Positions 9,564-19,111 are shown, numbered from the stretch's first letter. The stretch is 64,000 nt of DNA from Bacteroidota bacterium (GCA_016699635.1 CP064983.1:682001-746000), one strand, 5' to 3'. Program-made: numbers and translations. The notes: generated from the letters alone by a model not told the origin.

Positions 9564-11117
9564 TCAGTATCGGCTGTCGGCTACTTTTAAAAATACTTCT
9601 GAGATGTAATTGCGCCAGTGGTTATCAGAATAAGTTAAACCCATGTCACGAAGTCTTGCATTTTCCGGGAGTTTAAATTGAGGAAGCCATCGTTCCTGAG
9701 GTGGTGCAAACCCTACCTTATCTTTACGATTGAGAATAGCATCAGGAATAATTCCATTCATAGCATTGCGGTAAACATACTTTGTTGTTGCATTTCTGTA
9801 AATCTGATTGGCAGGTAGTGAAAAGGCAAAGTCAACCAACTTATGATACAAAAATGGAAGCCTTACTTCCACACCGTGAGCCATAGAATTACTATCAGAG
9901 AAGTTTAACAACAATTGAAGACTCATCATCATATCATTATAAAGTGTAGCTTTAAATGACTGATATCCCCGAGTGTTATCTTCAAATGGCTTTACAGTTT
10001 TTGTGAGAAACATCTTTGTCAGTTGCCAAGGGCCAATTGGGAGTGAAGTTTGATATGCATCATTATATGCTCGCCTTTCATTAATATATTCCGCTACCCT
10101 GAAGCGAAGCAACAAATCGTTTAGATAATGGAAACGGTAATGCCCATACCCTGCCAGCATTTCATCGGCACCTTGTCCATCAAGAATAACTTTAACATGA
10201 TGATTTTTAACTTCCTTATAAAGCAGATATTGTGCTGTTACTGATGTGGATCCAATGGGAATCTCATTATGATAGACAATCTTTTCAATATCTTCTAAAA
10301 TTTCTTGGGGCTCAATCTGTTTATTTATCTGTGGAAAGTGAAGTAAATCCGTTATATGCTTCATCCATTTACCTTCATCTTTTACATCATCTCCAAATCG
10401 TGCTGAAAATAATTTATAATTAACTTTTTCCTTGAGTTGATGCATTACACAAACAATACCGGAGGAATCAAGCCCTCCGGAAAATGATGTTGCCACAGGA
10501 ACGTCACTTCGCAATCGTCTGTTTATTGATAAAAAAAACAACCTTTTGAACTCCTCTGCATATTCATGGTCATCCATGGATACAAGATTCTTGTATTGCA
10601 ATCTGTAATACTCACGGATATCAATATTGCCATTCTGCACAAAAGCATAATGACCATGTGGCAGTTTCTTTATTCCATCAAAAAATGTTTCAGTGTTATA
10701 AATTGAAATATTATTCTGAAGGTAGTTATCCATCTTCTCTTTAGAAACCTTCTTCGGAACTTCGGCTTTAAACAATGCTTTTACTTCCGAAGCAAAAACT
10801 ATCCGTTCACTATCCATATAGTAACGTAAAGGTTTTTCTCCAAAACGGTCACGGGCTAAAAATAACTGCTGCAATTTACTGTCCCATATTGCAAAGGCAA
10901 ACATACCGTCAAAATCTTCAAGGCACTTTTCCCGCTTATGGTTAAATGCTGCAAGAATCACCTCAGTGTCGGAGTGCGACACAAACTGATAGCCTTTCTT
11001 TTCAAGGTCAGCCTTCAGTTCAAGGTAATTATAAATTTCTCCATTATAGACTATTGTATAACGACCTAAATAATGCATTGGCTGCCTGGCTTCATCAGAA
11101 AGGTCAATAATCGCCAA
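9564..11117 (-). CDS. asnB: Asparagine synthetase (glutamine-hydrolysing), main fragment
   Basis: 517 codons: most of the N-terminal glutamine amidotransferase domain (YNGEIYNY, then SHSDTEVILAAF) and the complete synthetase domain with the ATP pyrophosphatase loop SGGLDSS and the GQGADEMLAGYG motif. The enzyme makes asparagine, or amidates a related carboxylate, from ATP and glutamine. The catalytic Cys2 is missing from this frame; it is in the out-of-frame fragment at 11135-11269 (start MCGIAGIL). The break fits a run of four A that should be five near 11143-11148. Reassembled, the protein is about 565 residues and complete. Confidence 0.88.
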   Translation of the reverse strand: MAIIDLSDEARQPMHYLGRYTIVYNGEIYNYLELKADLEKKGYQFVSHSDTEVILAAFNHKREKCLEDFDGMFAFAIWDSKLQQLFLARDRFGEKPLRYYMDSERIVFASEVKALFKAEVPKKVSKEKMDNYLQNNISIYNTETFFDGIKKLPHGHYAFVQNGNIDIREYYRLQYKNLVSMDDHEYAEEFKRLFFLSINRRLRSDVPVATSFSGGLDSSGIVCVMHQLKEKVNYKLFSARFGDDVKDEGKWMKHITDLLHFPQINKQIEPQEILEDIEKIVYHNEIPIGSTSVTAQYLLYKEVKNHHVKVILDGQGADEMLAGYGHYRFHYLNDLLLRFRVAEYINERRAYNDAYQTSLPIGPWQLTKMFLTKTVKPFEDNTRGYQSFKATLYNDMMMSLQLLLNFSDSNSMAHGVEVRLPFLYHKLVDFAFSLPANQIYRNATTKYVYRNAMNGIIPDAILNRKDKVGFAPPQERWLPQFKLPENARLRDMGLTYSDNHWRNYISEVFLKVADSRY

Positions 11118-11134
11118 TCGTCTGGGTGCAAGTC

Positions 11135-11269
11135 CTATATTTTCTGTTCGTTATGCCAAATACCTTCACCATCAGGCCCCCTGTGAGAAAGGGTGTCTGA
11201 CATTTGCTTTAATACTGATAAATCAACAGGTTTATGCTGAAAATTGAGAATGCCGGCTATACCGCACAT
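11135..11269 (-). CDS. asnB: Asparagine synthetase N-terminal fragment with catalytic Cys2
   Basis: 44 codons beginning MCGIAGIL, the invariant start of class II amidotransferases in which Cys2 is the nucleophile that hydrolyses glutamine, and containing SHRGPDGEG. It runs into a stop at 11135, while the next frame continues GLAPRRLAIIDL into the main fragment. A single-base indel in an A-run explains the split. A TAATTTTG promoter box lies about 32 bp upstream. Confidence 0.85.
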   Translation of the reverse strand: MCGIAGILNFQHKPVDLSVLKQMSDTLSHRGPDGEGIWHNEQKI

Positions 11270-11300
11270 ATAGATTTCTGATCAAAAATTTTTGAAAGTG

Positions 11301-11308
11301 CAAAATTA
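11301..11308 (-). promoter_or_regulatory. Promoter -7 box for asparagine synthetase
   Basis: The minus strand reads TAATTTTG, fitting TAnnTTTG, 32 bp ahead of the MCGIAGIL start. Confidence 0.45.
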
Positions 11309-11343
11309 GATTTTCCATCTTACCAAATAGTATGCCGATGAAA

Positions 11344-11811
11344 TTAAATATGATGATAAGGATGATTATTCAGGATAGTAAATGCTCTGTAAATCTGTTC
11401 GGCAAAAATCAATCTTGCATGAGTATGGGTGAATGTCATTTTTGACAGGGCAAACAGTTCATTACTTCGTGCATAAACTTTTTCCGAAAAACCATAAGCA
11501 CTACCAGCAATAAAAACCAATTGTTTGAAATTTTTAATCCTTAACTGCTCGATTTTTGTTGCAAACTGCACCGATGTGTATTCTTTGCCTTTTTCGTCCA
11601 GCAGAATAACAAAGTCATTTGGCGATAACTCCTTGAAAATATTTTCAGCCTCAGCATCCATTGCTGCTGTAAGGTTTTTGTTGTTTTTGGCTTCTTTCAG
11701 ATACTTGACTTCAAAACTGTTAAACCTCTCAACCCTACTCGCATACTCAGCTATTGCGGCATCGGCAAAACTATCCTTATTCTTACCTATCATTAACAAT
11801 TTGATCTGCAT
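11344..11811 (-). CDS. rlmH: 23S rRNA (pseudouridine1915-N3)-methyltransferase RlmH
   Basis: About 155 residues, the normal RlmH length, with a SPOUT-class knotted methyltransferase fold. Visible features are LLDEKGKEYTS, the cofactor-pocket FIAGSAYGF and the C-terminal HAHAR-like THTHARLIFAEQIYRAF followed by YHH. It methylates pseudouridine 1915 in helix 69 of 23S rRNA on the 70S ribosome. I take the ATG at 11811 (MQIKLLMIGK); the in-frame TTG five codons upstream is less likely because homologues start with this motif. Confidence 0.93.
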   Translation of the reverse strand: MQIKLLMIGKNKDSFADAAIAEYASRVERFNSFEVKYLKEAKNNKNLTAAMDAEAENIFKELSPNDFVILLDEKGKEYTSVQFATKIEQLRIKNFKQLVFIAGSAYGFSEKVYARSNELFALSKMTFTHTHARLIFAEQIYRAFTILNNHPYHHI

Positions 11812-12015
11812 AATTACGTTATCCAATAATGATTATTTACAAAAATCTGAAATTAAGTTTTGAAAGTAAATTTTTATGCCTTAATATTGTTTCGGATTTA
11901 CATTTAAGTGTTTAATTATTACTGTAAGATTTATGCTAAAATGCATTCATAAGTTTTTCATTCCTATGCGCTCTTGGCTTGATTTTTGTCAGTTCACAAA
12001 CATAATTTATCAAGG

Positions 12016-12405
12016 ATGAAAAAAACCATCAAGCTTCTTCTTTCTGTCATGCTGATAGTTACCGTTGTAAAGGCAGCTGATGTTTTCGATGATATCGGCA
12101 CTGCCATCCGTTCTGGCGATGCCAGACAAATTGCTCGTTTCTTTAATAACAATGTTGATTTGACAATATTTAATCAGGAAGAAGTTTACAGTAAAGCGCA
12201 GGCAGAAATGGTGCTTAAAGATTTTTTCAGTAAAAACGCACCAAAAAGTTTCACCATAATCCATAAAGGCGTTTCGAAGGAAGGTGCCCGTTATGCAATA
12301 GGAACACTCACTACAACGCAAGGTCAGAATATCAGAACTTATTTCTTTGTAAAAGAAAGTGGTGGCAATTCTTCTATTCAGGAATTGCGCTTCGAAAAAG
12401 AATAA
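12016..12405 (+). CDS. DUF4783 family exported protein
   Basis: About 129 residues: a signal peptide (MKKTIKLLLSVMLIV, cleavage near VKA) followed by a small alpha/beta domain of the DUF4783 / NTF2-like type (IRSGDARQIARFFN, then FFVKESGGNSSIQELRFEK). Function unknown; a periplasmic location is inferred. I chose the ATG at 12016, preceded by AAGG, over an in-frame TTG ten codons upstream because it puts the signal peptide at the N-terminus. It is a single gene ending in a clear terminator. Confidence 0.8.
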   Translation: MKKTIKLLLSVMLIVTVVKAADVFDDIGTAIRSGDARQIARFFNNNVDLTIFNQEEVYSKAQAEMVLKDFFSKNAPKSFTIIHKGVSKEGARYAIGTLTTTQGQNIRTYFFVKESGGNSSIQELRFEKE

Positions 12406-12428
12406 GAATATCTTCCCCATAGTTTTTG

Positions 12429-12462
12429 AAAGCCGTATTCACTCTTGTTTACGGCTTTTTCC
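12429..12462 (+). terminator. Rho-independent terminator after the DUF4783 gene
   Basis: Perfect 9-bp inverted repeat AAAGCCGTA / TACGGCTTT with a 12-nt loop, followed by a T-rich tract, 23 bp after the stop codon. Confidence 0.85.
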
Positions 12463-12541
12463 TTTTTAGTATTTTAAAAAAATCGTATCCTACATGATTC
12501 TTTGAATCAAAAAGCTGAATTTTGCAGCAGAAATAATTATC

Positions 12542-13378
12542 ATGGATTTAGATCAATACATTTCATTATCACTACAGGAAGATGTCGGACCCGGTGATTA
12601 CAGTGCTTTAAGTTGCATTCCGGCAGATGCTCAAAGCAAGGCCAATCTTATTATTAAAGATAAAGGAATACTTGCAGGCATTGAACTTGCAGAAAAAATA
12701 TTTAAAACTGTTGACGCTTCGTTGCAAATCAACATCTTTAAAAAAGATGGGCAACACGTTGATAAAAGTGAAATTGCTTTTACAGTTGAAGGAAGCGTTC
12801 TTTCTATACTGAAGACAGAACGTTTGGTACTTAACTGTATGCAGCGTATGAGCGGCATTGCCTCCACTACATACCTATATGCAGAACAGGTGAAACATAC
12901 AAAAGCAAAAATTTTAGATACCAGAAAAACAACACCACTGAATCGTTACATAGAAAAATGGGCTGTTCGTATTGGCGGTGGGCACAATCATCGCTTTGGA
13001 TTGTATGACATGATTATGATTAAAGATAATCATGTTGATTATGCAGGTGGAATAAAACAAGCTATTGAATCAGCAAATACTTTCAGAAAAAACAGAAACC
13101 TGAATATTCCTATTGAAATAGAAACACGCAACTTAAACGAAGTTGAACAGGTGCTAAACACAGGTTGCGTTGAAAGAATAATGCTCGACAACTTTCAACC
13201 TGCATTAATCAAAGAAGCCGTGTCCATGATTTCAGGTCGTTTTGAAACAGAAGCTTCCGGTGGCATTATACTTCAGAACGTAAAAGATTATGCTGAAACA
13301 GGAGTTGACTATATTTCTGTTGGCGCATTAACACATTCTTTTAAAAGTATGGACATGAGTTTAAAGGCAAGCCAATGA
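12542..13378 (+). CDS. nadC: Nicotinate-nucleotide pyrophosphorylase (carboxylating) NadC
   Basis: 278 residues. NadC converts quinolinate and PRPP to nicotinate mononucleotide in NAD synthesis. Visible are the N-terminal EDVGPGDYS motif, TERLVLNCMQRMSGIAT-like helix, the catalytic DTRKTTP and KWAVRIGGGHNHR segments with the conserved His residues, IKDNH, and the C-terminal barrel segments EIETRNLNE and IMLDNF. Length is typical. Its stop overlaps the start of the YihY-family gene by 4 bp (ATGA), suggesting cotranscription. Confidence 0.95.
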   Translation: MDLDQYISLSLQEDVGPGDYSALSCIPADAQSKANLIIKDKGILAGIELAEKIFKTVDASLQINIFKKDGQHVDKSEIAFTVEGSVLSILKTERLVLNCMQRMSGIASTTYLYAEQVKHTKAKILDTRKTTPLNRYIEKWAVRIGGGHNHRFGLYDMIMIKDNHVDYAGGIKQAIESANTFRKNRNLNIPIEIETRNLNEVEQVLNTGCVERIMLDNFQPALIKEAVSMISGRFETEASGGIILQNVKDYAETGVDYISVGALTHSFKSMDMSLKASQ

Positions 13379-13668
13379 AACGCAGGTTGCTCGAATACTT
13401 ATCACTACTGTTAAATTACACACGTAGAATTACGCTACCCGGCTTTCAAAAAATTCCAATTTATGACGTGGGTGAATTTTTTCTTCGTGAATTATTTAAA
13501 GGCGATTTACAAATAAGAGCCAGAGCAATTGCCTTTTCATTTTTTTTAGCCATCTTTCCTGCAATCACTGCTTTCATTTGGTTTTATTCTGGCATTAATA
13601 GTTTCTACCAATGGTGTGTTTGCATTGATAGAAGGTTTCAACAAAACCATCATGCACGAAAAACGTAA
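13375..13668 (+). pseudogene. YihY/BrkB family membrane protein, N-terminal fragment (internal deletion)
   Basis: The first roughly 60 codons match the N-terminus of YihY-family inner-membrane proteins: LPGFQKIPIYDVGEFF, then IRARAIAFSFFLAIFPAI. After FPAI, near 13560-13566, homology jumps to another frame at SLLSFGFILALIVSTNG. As I recall the family, about 50 residues (end of helix 1, the first loop and its LIPYIP motif) belong between these two points and are missing. The codons after the junction are out of frame. This looks like a deletion of roughly 150 bp plus frameshift, different in kind from the single-base errors elsewhere. Confidence 0.7.
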
Positions 13669-14149
13669 AGGATGGAAACAAAGATTAGTTGCATTATATC
13701 TAACTGTTCTGTTAGCGACATTATTAATCATAGCAATATTACTAATTATCATCACAGAAGTTATTCTGCATTATTTCAATAATCACATTCTAAAGTTAGA
13801 TAAGAGCTCAGTTTATTTGTTGCTCGCAGGCAAATATCTTATTCTGATTTTGCTTTGTTTCACAGCCATATCATCACTCTACTTTTTTGGTCCTTCCGGT
13901 GGCAGTAAAAAATGGCATTTCTTTTCACCCGGAAGTATTCTGGCAACTATCCTTATAGCTGTTACATCCATTGCATTCAACTTTTTTATTCTGAATTTCG
14001 GACAGTACAATAAAATTTATGGTTCTATAGGAACGCTGATAGTAATTCTAATTTATCTGAACTTTAACTGCATACAGTTGCTTATTGGATTTGAACTTAA
14101 TAATGCCATTGAAAAAGCAAAATTCAAGCCCACTGTAGTAGAAAAATAA
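13616..14149 (+). pseudogene. YihY/BrkB family membrane protein, C-terminal fragment
   Basis: In the frame entered near 13566 the protein reads SLLSFGFILALIVSTNGVFALIEGFNKT, then continues through three or four membrane helices to GSIGTLIVILIYLNFN and LLIGFELNNAIE, the conserved end of YihY proteins. Function is unknown; the family was once mislabelled ribonuclease BN. The start codon at 13616 is internal. Together with 13375-13668 it would make about 240 residues instead of the usual 300, because of the missing segment. The 3' end lies 3 bp from the convergent lon gene. Confidence 0.7.
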
Positions 14150-14152
14150 ATC

Positions 14153-16633
14153 TTAAACGGTTTCTTTTCTTTCGAGCTGACTGATAGTAAAGTTCAATGG
14201 GTTTTTCACTTTTTCGCGAAGCAATGCAATGTCAATTACCTCACCCATTTTACTTACGTAATGAAATTTCAGTCCTTTAAGATATTCGCTCTTGATGTCT
14301 TTAATATCTTTCTCATTGTCGGCACAAAGAATTATGTCTGTTATTCCTGCGCGCTTTGCTGCAAGAATTTTTTCTTTAATTCCACCAACAGGCAGTACTT
14401 TTCCGCGCAAAGTAATTTCACCGGTCATAGCTAATTTCAACTTAACTTTACGTTGGGTAAATGCTGATGCAAGAGAAGTGAGCATTGTGACACCTGCAGA
14501 GGGTCCATCTTTAGGAGTTGCTCCTTCAGGAACGTGAATGTGAATATCCCATCTATCAAACACGCGATAATCAATGCCAAAATCTGCTGCATGTGCCTTC
14601 AAATAAGCTAAAGCAATCTGTGCAGATTCTTTCATGACCTCTCCCAAATTTCCTGTAAGTAATAAGCGTCCTTTGCCTCTGCTTAAACTGGTTTCAATAA
14701 ATAAAATATCACCGCCTACTGATGTCCATGCCAAACCTGTGACAACTCCGGCAACACTGTTATCTGAAAATCTGTCGCGCAAGAATATAGGGGCACCAAG
14801 TGCTTTCTCTACAGTATCTTTATCTATCTTCTTATCATACTTTTCATTTAAGGCAACTCTCTTTGCAATACTTCTGATGACTGATGCCAGATTGCGTTCA
14901 AGACTACGAACACCGCTTTCGCTGGTATAAAATTCAATTATGTATTCAATTACACTGTTATTGAAAGTAGCATGGTGTTTCTTTAATCCATGTGCTTCCA
15001 ACTGTTTTGGGATGAGGTGCTTTACTGCAATCTGAATTTTTTCTTCAACTGTGTAGCCGTTGATTTCAATTATCTCCATCCTGTCGCGCAGTGCAGGCTG
15101 AATGGAGCTCAAACTGTTGGCAGTAGCAATAAACAACACATTCGATAAGTCATAATCAAGCTCAATGTAATTATCATAAAATGCATTGTTCTGTTCAGGA
15201 TCTAAAACTTCCAGTAATGCAGAACTTGGGTCACCATGAAAATCGTTGGTGAGTTTATCAATTTCATCAAGAACAAAAACAGGGTTTGATGATTTTGCCT
15301 TTTTGATATTCTGAATAATTCTGCCGGGCATTGCACCGATATAGGTCTTACGATGTCCTCTTATTTCTGCTTCATCACGCAATCCACCGAGAGAAACGCG
15401 TACATACTTTCTGCCCAAAGCCTTGGCTACAGATTTACCAAGAGAGGTTTTTCCAACTCCCGGAGGACCATAAAGACACATTATTGGCGACTTCATGTCT
15501 TTTTTCAGCTTCAACACTGCAAGATATTCGAGAATGCGCGTTTTTACTTTCTCTAATCCGTAATGGTCTTTGTCAAGTACTTTTTGTGCATGTTTTAGAT
15601 TGAAATTATCTTCTGTGAATTCGCCCCAGGGCAATTCGAGTAATAAATCGAGATAATTTAAAGTCACACTGTATTCTGCTGCTGCCGGGTTAATGCGTCC
15701 CAATCTTTCAATTTCTTTATTGAAAATTTCTGCTACATGCTTATTCCATTTTTTATCCTTGGCACGAGACTTTAACTGCTGCAATTCCTGATCCGGTGTG
15801 TTGCCGCCCAATTCTTCCTGAATAGTTTTTAATTGTTGATTCAAAAAATATTCGCGTTGCTGCTTATCCAAATCAACTTTCACTTTATTCTGAATCTGCG
15901 ATTTTAGCTCAAGCATCTGCAACTCTTGTGTGAGATACTCAAGTACTTTTAAAGCACGTTGTTTTATATCTGTCATTTCGAGCAAGTCTTGCTTCTTGGA
16001 AACTTCCAATTGCATGTTGCTCGAAATAAAATTTATTAAAAAAGCAGGGCTCTCAATATTGCGAACTGCAAATCCGGCCTCACTTGGAATTTGTGGAGAA
16101 TGTTGAATGATTTGTAAGGAAATGTCTTTGAGCGAATCAACTGTTGCTTTAAACTCTTTTTCTTTCAATGCAGCAACAATATCGTTCAGTGGTTCAACTT
16201 TAGCTCTCAGATAAGGCTCGCTCTGTGTCATTTCAAGTAAAGAAAATCTTCTTTTTCCCTGAATGATAATTGTAGTGTTACCATCAGGTAATCGCAACAT
16301 CTTTATGACACTGGCAACAGTTCCTATTTTATTCAGGTCATTGAATCCGGGATCTTCAATGTTTGTGTCCTTCTGTGCAACCACACCAATAATTTTATTG
16401 CTTTTATAAGCATCTTTTATCAGCTTAATTGACTTATCGCGCCCTACCGTAATGGGAATAACCACACCTGGAAAAAGTACTGTATTCCGCAATGGTAAAA
16501 TTGACAATTCGTCAGGTATGCTTTCCTTATTGAGTTGTTCTTCATCTTCTGAAGAAAGTAATGGTATTAACTCGGGCTCATCGTCATTTATGCCGCCAAT
16601 GAGTGTGTGTTTTATATCTTCCGGATTGAACAT
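14153..16633 (-). CDS. lon: ATP-dependent protease Lon
   Basis: 826 residues, full length and intact. The order is: N-terminal substrate-binding LON domain (LSILPLRNTVLFPGVVIPI), coiled middle, AAA+ ATPase with Walker A GPPGVGKTSLGK and Walker B VFVLDEIDKL, and the C-terminal S16 protease domain with catalytic Ser in KDGPSAGVTM and catalytic Lys in GGIKEKILAAKRAG. It degrades damaged and regulatory proteins in the cytoplasm. An N-terminal extension of about 40 acidic residues precedes the LON domain, as is common in Bacteroidota. It is monocistronic as far as can be seen. Confidence 0.97.
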   Translation of the reverse strand: MFNPEDIKHTLIGGINDDEPELIPLLSSEDEEQLNKESIPDELSILPLRNTVLFPGVVIPITVGRDKSIKLIKDAYKSNKIIGVVAQKDTNIEDPGFNDLNKIGTVASVIKMLRLPDGNTTIIIQGKRRFSLLEMTQSEPYLRAKVEPLNDIVAALKEKEFKATVDSLKDISLQIIQHSPQIPSEAGFAVRNIESPAFLINFISSNMQLEVSKKQDLLEMTDIKQRALKVLEYLTQELQMLELKSQIQNKVKVDLDKQQREYFLNQQLKTIQEELGGNTPDQELQQLKSRAKDKKWNKHVAEIFNKEIERLGRINPAAAEYSVTLNYLDLLLELPWGEFTEDNFNLKHAQKVLDKDHYGLEKVKTRILEYLAVLKLKKDMKSPIMCLYGPPGVGKTSLGKSVAKALGRKYVRVSLGGLRDEAEIRGHRKTYIGAMPGRIIQNIKKAKSSNPVFVLDEIDKLTNDFHGDPSSALLEVLDPEQNNAFYDNYIELDYDLSNVLFIATANSLSSIQPALRDRMEIIEINGYTVEEKIQIAVKHLIPKQLEAHGLKKHHATFNNSVIEYIIEFYTSESGVRSLERNLASVIRSIAKRVALNEKYDKKIDKDTVEKALGAPIFLRDRFSDNSVAGVVTGLAWTSVGGDILFIETSLSRGKGRLLLTGNLGEVMKESAQIALAYLKAHAADFGIDYRVFDRWDIHIHVPEGATPKDGPSAGVTMLTSLASAFTQRKVKLKLAMTGEITLRGKVLPVGGIKEKILAAKRAGITDIILCADNEKDIKDIKSEYLKGLKFHYVSKMGEVIDIALLREKVKNPLNFTISQLERKETV

Positions 16634-16704
16634 AGTTTACGTCAAGTTGTCAGCCAACAGGCTGTTATTAGTTTAAAATAGTAATCTGTCAATGCTTGTG
16701 CCAT

Positions 16705-17559
16705 TTAATTTTTTGGCAGAATTAGCTCAAGCATGTTGACATGATTAATTATATCTTGTTCTTTTTTGTCAAAAATCAATTCTCTTCTTTTATATACCTC
16801 GGCAGCTAACTCCAATGCTTTGTCAAGTTGGAATACCGATTCATCATCAAATCCTCCCCAGGCAAAAGAGGGAATATATTTAGGAGGAAACCCACTTCCA
16901 AAAATATTAGCACAAATTCCTGTTACTGTGCCTGTATTAAACATGGTATTGATTGCCGCCTTGCTATGATCGCCCATCATAAGTCCGCAGAATTGTAAAC
17001 CTGTATTGATATAATCCTTCTTTGAATAATTATATGCTTTTACCATACCATAATTATTTTTCAGGTTTGAGTTATTGGTATCAGCACCAAGATTACACCA
17101 CTCAGCAATTACTGCATTACCAAGAAAACCATCATGTGCCTTATTGGAATAACCAAAAATAACAGAATTGTTTACTTCGCCTCCCACTTTACAGTGTGGC
17201 CCAATTGTAGTGGCACCATAAATTTTAGCACCCATTTTAAGTGTAGCATGTTCACCAAGTGCAAAAGGGCCTCTTATCATGCACCCTTCCATTATTTCAG
17301 CATCACGACCAATATAAACAGGGCCTGTTGAAGCGTTGATGATACTGCACATGACCTTGGCACCATCTTCAATAAAAACCTGCTGCTCATTAATTACGGT
17401 ATTTGAAGAATCATATCCTGCGCTTTTTCTTCCTTCTGTAAGTAATTGAAAATCGCTGTTGATAGCTTTATCATTGAATCGAAAAATATCCCAAGGATAT
17501 TTCAGCACATTCACTTCAAGTCCTGTTTCAAATGCTTCATTGTAGCTTACATCTTCCAA
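16705..17559 (-). CDS. GlmU-family putative sugar-nucleotide transferase, C-terminal hexapeptide-repeat part
   Basis: 284 codons dominated by left-handed beta-helix hexapeptide repeats (PVYIGRDAEIMEGC, IRGPFALGEHATLKMGAKIYGATTIGPHCKVGG), followed by AEWCNLGADTNNSNLKNNYG, where bifunctional GlmU proteins carry acetyltransferase residues. In Bacteroidota these proteins are annotated as GlmU-family or nucleotidyltransferase-like; the actual sugar is unknown. The N-terminal half of the nucleotidyltransferase domain is upstream but broken by three small indels between 17700 and 17775. Reassembled length would be about 390 residues. Confidence 0.75.
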   Translation of the reverse strand: MEDVSYNEAFETGLEVNVLKYPWDIFRFNDKAINSDFQLLTEGRKSAGYDSSNTVINEQQVFIEDGAKVMCSIINASTGPVYIGRDAEIMEGCMIRGPFALGEHATLKMGAKIYGATTIGPHCKVGGEVNNSVIFGYSNKAHDGFLGNAVIAEWCNLGADTNNSNLKNNYGMVKAYNYSKKDYINTGLQFCGLMMGDHSKAAINTMFNTGTVTGICANIFGSGFPPKYIPSFAWGGFDDESVFQLDKALELAAEVYKRRELIFDKKEQDIINHVNMLELILPKN

Positions 17560-17738
17560 TGTTTCGAATTGTTGTTGTTCTGTACAAACAGCAATGACAG
17601 TATTTCCCTTAACAAGTGCCTGACCTGTTTTCAGAGTTTTGATTTCATTGAAAAGCGCTTTGTCAATAAGTACAGATGCATTGGCAACACAGTTAACTTT
17701 TTTCTTTAGCTAACGAATACTTTGCAGACAGATATTTT

Positions 17739-17891
17739 TCAGTCAGCCATGAGCATTGGCGCTCCACTCAGGCGATTCCATTTTTCTGTAATGGTTAAAA
17801 TACCACAACGAATTTCTGCTACAGGTCTGACAAAAGTAAATGGAAGTAAATCGTTACGGTTGCTATCAGCAAGTATAATGTTCATTGACAT
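17739..17891 (-). CDS. GlmU-family protein, N-terminal fragment
   Basis: About 50 codons reading MNIILADSNRNDLLPFTF, then RPVAEIRCGILTITEKW, the characteristic start of the family (the ATG at 17885 is the likelier start; 17891 is two codons earlier). The frame then breaks. Using the other two frames in turn, the chain continues EWSANAH, LTEKYLSAKYSLAKEK and VNCVANASVLIDKAL into the fragment at 16705-17559. Three indels within about 70 bp, one of them an A-run with one A too many, are needed to restore the gene. Confidence 0.7.
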   Translation of the reverse strand: MSMNIILADSNRNDLLPFTFVRPVAEIRCGILTITEKWNRLSGAPMLMAD

Positions 17892-17981
17892 TTAACGGGT
17901 TAAAAATTTAATATTACAATGGTTAGAACTGTACTTCTGCGAATGTAGCAAAAAAATCAGTTCAGCAGATTAAGTAATTAT

Positions 17982-18017
17982 TAAAAAACAAATGCCGCCT
18001 GACAACAAGCGGCATTT
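17982..18017 (-). terminator. Rho-independent terminator of mdh
   Basis: Perfect 9-bp inverted repeat AAATGCCGC / GCGGCATTT with a 10-nt loop. On the minus strand it is followed by GTTTTTTAAT. It lies 22 bp after the mdh stop codon. Confidence 0.85.
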
Positions 18018-18038
18018 TATTATTTTACAGAAAGAAAT

Positions 18039-18980
18039 TTACTTTACCGGTTGTTGCATACCATCAAGTACATTCATCACTTCTTTTACAGCTTTTGCAC
18101 TGCCATCAAGTAATTGCTTTTCTTCAGTATTGAGTTTAAGTTCAATAATCTGTTCAATACCTTTTTTACCCAATTTTACTGGAACACCAAGATAAATATC
18201 TTTCTGTCCGTACTCACCTTGCAGCCATGCACAACATGGGAAAATTCGTTTTTGATCGCGAACAATTGCTTCTACCATTTGAGCAGCAGCAGCACCCGGT
18301 GCATACCAAGCAGATGTACCCATAAGGTTCACCAACTCACCGCCACCAACTTTAGTTCTATGTATAATACTTTCTAATTTATCAGCAGCTATCATTTCTG
18401 TTACAGGAATACCTGAAACAGTTGTATATCTTGGCAAAGGCACCATAGTATCACCATGACCACCCATCAATACAGCATGAATATCTTTTGGAGAACAATT
18501 TAATGCCTCAGCTAAAAATGCTCTGTAACGTGCAGTATCTAAAATTCCTGCCATACCGAAAACTCTCTTAGAGTCAAATCCTGATGTCAAGAATGCACAA
18601 TAGGTCATTACATCCAAAGGATTGGAAACTACAATGATGATGGTATTTGGAGAATGTTTAACAATATTTTCAGTCACAGAACGAACGATACCTGCATTGG
18701 TAGCGATTAAATCGTCACGACTCATGCCCGGCTTGCGTGGAAGACCTGATGTTATTACAACAACATCAGAGCCTGCTGTTGCAGCATAATCGTTTGTAGA
18801 ACCTTTTATTCTTGTATCATAAAGATTGATTGGAGCGGTTTGCCACATATCCAATGATTTTCCTTCAGCAGTACCTTCTTTAATATCGAGCAATACAACT
18901 TCGTTAACCAATTCGCGGTGAGCAATCACATTTGCACAGGTAGCTCCTACATTTCCTGCACCTACAACTGTTACTTTCAT
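18039..18980 (-). CDS. mdh: Malate dehydrogenase
   Basis: 313 residues, intact, of the LDH-like NAD-dependent malate dehydrogenase type. It shows the dinucleotide-binding VVGAGNVGATCA at the N-terminus, Asp in LLDIKEG (NAD preference), the substrate arginines in LPRKPGMSRDDL, VSNPLDVMTY, and the catalytic His in MGGHGDTMVPLPRY. It interconverts malate and oxaloacetate in the TCA cycle. It is a single gene with its own terminator and a 115-bp upstream region shared with the divergent SprB-repeat gene. Confidence 0.96.
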   Translation of the reverse strand: MKVTVVGAGNVGATCANVIAHRELVNEVVLLDIKEGTAEGKSLDMWQTAPINLYDTRIKGSTNDYAATAGSDVVVITSGLPRKPGMSRDDLIATNAGIVRSVTENIVKHSPNTIIIVVSNPLDVMTYCAFLTSGFDSKRVFGMAGILDTARYRAFLAEALNCSPKDIHAVLMGGHGDTMVPLPRYTTVSGIPVTEMIAADKLESIIHRTKVGGGELVNLMGTSAWYAPGAAAAQMVEAIVRDQKRIFPCCAWLQGEYGQKDIYLGVPVKLGKKGIEQIIELKLNTEEKQLLDGSAKAVKEVMNVLDGMQQPVK

Positions 18981-19082
18981 TTTATACTAAATTAAAATTT
19001 TTCAGAGGGCGAAATTATTTAAAAAAATGTTGCATGACGCTAAATGTTAAAAAATTTAACGGTGTATTTTTTGGTGAATGTG

Positions 19083-19111
19083 TTTGATTATTAAGTGAAA
19101 TTGTATATTTG
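19083..19111 (+). promoter_or_regulatory. Promoter of the SprB-repeat adhesin gene
   Basis: TTTG (19083-19086), 17 bp, then TATATTTG (19104-19111): both boxes of the Bacteroidota vegetative promoter. The predicted start of transcription falls at about the GTG start codon at 19116, implying a leaderless or nearly leaderless message. Confidence 0.6.
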
